DNA from: DASZQY01 sp963843565
Lineage (GTDB): Bacteria; Pseudomonadota; Alphaproteobacteria; Rhizobiales; Kaistiaceae
DNA: 64,000 bases
NCBI GenBank assembly: GCA_963843565.1
Contig: CAWJKY010000003.1
Coordinates: 1,984,001-2,048,000, forward strand
Direction: 5' to 3'
Made by a program: the position numbers and the translations under genes. The number at the start of each line of letters is the position of its first letter. Position 1 is the first letter of the stretch. Positions 61,075 through 64,000 of the stretch are shown piece by piece. The notes beneath the pieces were generated by a model, which saw nothing but the letters and a program-made list of their open reading frames with translations, had not been told where the DNA came from and ran no database searches.

Positions 61075-63165
61075 TCAGCCGGACACCGGTCCGTTGCCAA
61101 TACCGGGCTTGCCCGGCAGAGTCTTCGGGTGCAGCTCGAAGTTCTGCTGCTTGTCCTTGGGCACGTAAACGCGCTCACGGATGATGTTGTCTTCAGCCCA
61201 GTTGAACATGAAGATCGGTGCGCCGGGCGGGATGTTGGCGAAGCGCTTGTTGATGATCAGCGCTCCGGGGTACTGCGTCAGCCCGACGGCGTAGACGTTC
61301 TCCGTGTACAGTTTCTGGTACTGCTTCATCAGGTCGACACGCTTGGCGGGGTCAGCCTCCGAGATGAAGGTGTTGACCACGTCGACCATCTGCTTCTCGA
61401 ACGGCAGCAGATCGACGGTGCCGTCGGTGCCGGCCCGGTGGAACCAGCTCGTCTGCGGACCCGTCGGGGCGAGCGAGGCCGTGTTCTGCACGACCGAAAT
61501 CAGCTCCGACTGGTTGCGGAAGATCTGCCAGTCCCACTTGCCGCTGTTCTGGGTCGCGGTCATGTTCGACCCCGACACCAGGTTGACAATCACGCGGACG
61601 CCGATCTGCTCCATCGACGCGACCACGCCTTCGGCGAGGTTCTTGTCGGTCTGGTAGTCAGAGTTGGCGAGCAGCGTGATCGACACGTCCTGACCGCCGG
61701 CGGTGCCCGCCGGGAAGTTGACGATGCCGTCACCATCGGTGTCTTTCAGACCCGCCTTGGCAAGCTCCGCCTTCGCGACGTCGAGGTTGAACGGATAGTA
61801 GACCGTCGACCCCTTGTCGTAGAACGCGGTCCCGGCATACAGGCCGCCGGGATAGATCGCCGTGAACGGCCCCTTGACGAGCGAGTCGCCGAGGTGCTGC
61901 CGGTCGATCGCCGAGGTCACCGCCAGACGGAAGTCGACGTTGCGGTTCAGGTCGCGAACCGCCTCCGCGCGCGCGTCAGGCTCTCCCCAGCCATTGGCCG
62001 AGTAGTTCATGTAGATCGAGTAGCCGATCGTGCGGGCGCCGAAGGCAAGACGCGCCGGCGCCTTGGGATCGGCAGAGCGCTTCAGGGCTTCGACGTAGCT
62101 TTCCGCCTGCTCGAGGTTGGAGAAGTCGCCCGTGCCGGCAACCGCCTGCACGTCACGATCCGCCCAGGTCGAGAGCTTGTAGGTCATCTCGTCCAGGTAG
62201 GGCAGCTGGTTCCCGGCTTCGTCCACCTTCCAGTAGTACGGGTTGCGACGCAGCACGATGATGTCGTCCGGCCGGTACTCGACCGGCACCCAGGCGCCCA
62301 TCACCGGGAAGTTCATGTACTCCGGCGGGAAGCCGTTCTGGTACTCGTCGTAGGTATGGTTCGAGTACTTCGGGTGCATCGGCTTCAGGATGTGCTCCGG
62401 AAGCGGACAGAACCCGCCGTAGGCCATCGTGTAGAGGTACTGCTTCGGGAACGCGTCCTTGAAGGTCCACTTGACCGTGTAGTCGTCGACCTTCTCGAGC
62501 GTCGTGCCGACGCCGAAGGAGTCCGGTCCGCCCGAGTTCAGCGGCTTGACGTTGGGATCCTTGATGTTGTCGTTCCAGTAGAACATCACGTCGTCGGCCG
62601 TGAACGGCACGCCGTCGGACCACTTGGCACCCTCGATCAGATGCATGGTGAGGACGTGACCGTCCTTCGACCAATCCCAGCTCTTGGCGAGGTTGGGCAT
62701 CGGCTCGAGTTCGTTTGCCTTGACCTCGAACAGCGGTCCGGTGCGCGTCAGGCACTCGTACATGCCGATGTCGACGCCACCCCAGCCCTGAATCTGGCCG
62801 GCGGCGTAGTTCCAGCCCTGGGGCCGGCCACCGATGACGTGGCGCATGACGTCGCCGTAGACGCCGGTGCCGTCGGGTTCGTTGGCGGTCTTGTAGACCA
62901 GCGGCTCTTTCGGCAACCGGTCCTTGACGGGCGGCAGCTTGCCGGTGTCGACGAACTGCTTGGTCACCCAGTCGGGCTCATGGTAGGCGGGCAGCGCCTT
63001 GTATTCCATGATGTCCGAGATGCTGACGAAGTTCGGCGACTGTTGAGCGTCGAACTTCGGCGGATCGGGCAGCGGTGCCGGCGTGGCCATCTGGGCCAGC
63101 GCCGCGCCTACCGAGACGCTGAGCAGCAGCCCGGCGCCTCCGAGGGTCAAGATGTGCTTGGTCAT
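61075..63165 (-). CDS. ABC transporter substrate-binding protein (family 5, AgpA-like)
   Basis: Large periplasmic binding protein of 696 residues with a Sec signal peptide (MTKHILTLGGAGLLLSVS, cleavage near ALA-Q). Family 5 (OppA/DppA) core features are visible: YECLTRTG, LAKSWDWSKDGHVLTMHL and WSDGVPFTADDVMFYW. At nearly 700 residues it is longer than peptide-binding members (~540) and similar in size to the alpha-galactoside binding protein AgpA of rhizobia. That, with two GH4 genes alongside, suggests melibiose or raffinose-type ligands. ATG 63165 has GGGAGGA upstream. Confidence 0.87.
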   Translation of the reverse strand: MTKHILTLGGAGLLLSVSVGAALAQMATPAPLPDPPKFDAQQSPNFVSISDIMEYKALPAYHEPDWVTKQFVDTGKLPPVKDRLPKEPLVYKTANEPDGTGVYGDVMRHVIGGRPQGWNYAAGQIQGWGGVDIGMYECLTRTGPLFEVKANELEPMPNLAKSWDWSKDGHVLTMHLIEGAKWSDGVPFTADDVMFYWNDNIKDPNVKPLNSGGPDSFGVGTTLEKVDDYTVKWTFKDAFPKQYLYTMAYGGFCPLPEHILKPMHPKYSNHTYDEYQNGFPPEYMNFPVMGAWVPVEYRPDDIIVLRRNPYYWKVDEAGNQLPYLDEMTYKLSTWADRDVQAVAGTGDFSNLEQAESYVEALKRSADPKAPARLAFGARTIGYSIYMNYSANGWGEPDARAEAVRDLNRNVDFRLAVTSAIDRQHLGDSLVKGPFTAIYPGGLYAGTAFYDKGSTVYYPFNLDVAKAELAKAGLKDTDGDGIVNFPAGTAGGQDVSITLLANSDYQTDKNLAEGVVASMEQIGVRVIVNLVSGSNMTATQNSGKWDWQIFRNQSELISVVQNTASLAPTGPQTSWFHRAGTDGTVDLLPFEKQMVDVVNTFISEADPAKRVDLMKQYQKLYTENVYAVGLTQYPGALIINKRFANIPPGAPIFMFNWAEDNIIRERVYVPKDKQQNFELHPKTLPGKPGIGNGPVSG

Positions 63166-63299
63166 AGTTCCTCCCTGTTGCTCCACGACCGGCACGCAGC
63201 ACGGTCGCGGACTCCCGAAAAACTCTTCACCACACGGCCGAAGCGCCCGCCTTCCCCGAGACGCCTCCCAGCGTCGCGAGGCGCGGCCTGATCGCCGGC

Positions 63300-64000
63300 C
63301 TAGGACGCCGCCACCGTGGCGGCCTCCATTTCCTTGCCGCCGGCCTTCTCGGCCCTGACGGCTTCAACCGAACGAACTTCGCGCCGCGCGGCGCCCTGCC
63401 AATCGCGGGTTGCGACGGTGTGCCTGGCGAGCCGCTCCCTGGCACCGTCAATGGCGTGCGCATACTGAGGCAGCCAGCGGGCTTGGGCAACCAGCAGTTC
63501 GTCGACCATCTGCCACACCTCTTCGGGGGTGCAGATCGCGCCGACCAGCGGATCGTGCAGGACGGCGAGTTTGAGCAGGTCGACGTCGCCGGAGATGGCG
63601 GCGTGCACCGACATGCGCTGCACGTTAATCGACGCGATGCAGGTCGCGGCGCACGCCTCCGGCAGCGTCACGCCGGCGGCCATGTTGAGGCCGAACCGGT
63701 CGACGAAGCCGGGCGATTCGACGATCGCGTCGGCCGGCAGGTTGGTGATGATGCCGTTGTTCTTGACGTTGAAGTGGCCGCGATAGACGCGCCCCGTCTC
63801 CAGCGCCTCGAGGATGTAGCTGGCGTGCTCGGTCGTGCGGTCGGCCGGCTTGATCGAGGTACCGGCGTCCGCGAGGACTTCGGCGAAGTCCGATTCAAAC
63901 AGCTCGTTGCGCTCGATGCAGTGGCGCAGGTAGCCGCCGGTCTCGCCGTGGATCCAGTCCGACATGTCGATCCACTTGGCGATCTCGTCCGGCCGCTTCC
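63300..64000 (-). CDS. GH4 family glycosidase, C-terminal part (5' end outside window)
   Basis: The frame is open to the window edge. About 233 residues of the C-terminal part are present, beginning RPDEIAKWIDMSDWIHGETGG, then LRHCIERNELFES. The family ending is recognisable: IVESPGFVDRFGLNM, the substrate region SINVQRMSVHAAISGDVDLLKLAVLHDP and VWQMVDELLVAQARWLPQY, which parallels the end of the first GH4 protein (IWALVDDLLVAHDKFLPPW). A C-terminal tail of ~45 residues, rich in Arg and Ala, is extra. The binding-protein gene lies 134 bp downstream; that gap shows nothing else. Confidence 0.85.
   Translation of the reverse strand, partial: KRPDEIAKWIDMSDWIHGETGGYLRHCIERNELFESDFAEVLADAGTSIKPADRTTEHASYILEALETGRVYRGHFNVKNNGIITNLPADAIVESPGFVDRFGLNMAAGVTLPEACAATCIASINVQRMSVHAAISGDVDLLKLAVLHDPLVGAICTPEEVWQMVDELLVAQARWLPQYAHAIDGARERLARHTVATRDWQGAARREVRSVEAVRAEKAGGKEMEAATVAAS

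Noticed and set aside
61129..63291. A stop-free plus-strand frame of about 720 codons opposite the binding-protein gene.
   Set aside because: It is rich in Val, Arg, Asp and His with no family features; it is the antisense shadow of a clear family 5 binding protein in high-GC DNA.

Overview
The window is GC-rich DNA from a free-living alphaproteobacterium, most likely of the Hyphomicrobiales (rhizobia-like). I infer this from a perfect FNR/FixK box in front of ccoNOQP-ccoGHIS, a NasT/NasS nitrate-nitrite control pair, many sugar ABC importers of the MalFGK type, and an Opp-type transporter flanked by family-4 glycosidases as in rhizobial alpha-galactoside loci. There are about 55 genes, closely packed and often overlapping by ATGA. 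I see no rRNA, tRNA, CRISPR array, prophage or insertion sequence.

Layout. 1-7113 (+): an alpha-L-rhamnosidase (cut by the left edge), a complete sugar ABC importer (binding protein, two permeases, ATPase) and a D-2-hydroxyacid dehydrogenase. 7279-15286 (+): the cbb3 oxidase operon ccoNOQP with its assembly genes ccoGHIS. 15366-18132 (-): Rieske O-demethylase, GntR regulator and flavin/2Fe-2S reductase (vanA-, vanR- and vanB-like). 18423-24623 (+): divergent Liv-type ABC importer ending in a vanillin-dehydrogenase-like gene; together these look like a unit for uptake and catabolism of lignin-type aromatics. 24655-25560 (-): LysR regulator. 25805-31487 (+): sugar binding protein, two permeases, cytoplasmic sulfatase, mutarotase-like DUF4432 protein. 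31578-36723 (-): Gfo/Idh/MocA dehydrogenase, TIM-barrel sugar isomerase/epimerase, binding protein, two permeases. 36870-38917: two LacI regulators facing each other. 39013-45774: another full sugar ABC importer and a TolB-like beta-propeller, bracketed by two related VOC-fold proteins. 45193-51832 (-): nitrite channel, siroheme nitrite reductase, diflavin reductase and siroheme synthase. 52102-53970 (-): nasT and nasS. 54189-55731 (+): a frameshifted flavin-dependent halogenase. 55747-64000 (-): GH4 glycosidase, Opp-type ABC importer, and a second GH4 glycosidase cut by the right edge.

How it works together. Most of the window is an uptake-and-breakdown catalogue for plant-derived glycosides, sulfated sugars and methoxylated aromatics, each unit with a local regulator. 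The other two blocks serve microaerobic respiration and nitrite assimilation. The best regulatory element is the 5' leader of the nitrite operon: two hexaloop hairpins with the A1/G4 loop pattern of ANTAR target RNAs, then a hairpin that competes with an intrinsic terminator, next to nasT. The most unusual gene structures are an in-frame LivF-aldehyde dehydrogenase reading frame, a LivM-LivG fusion, a siroheme synthase frame that runs antisense through a VOC gene, and a halogenase broken exactly at a 16-bp palindrome. I found no clearly new defence or mobile system; the least understood module is the VOC/ABC/TolB-like locus at 39-46 kb.
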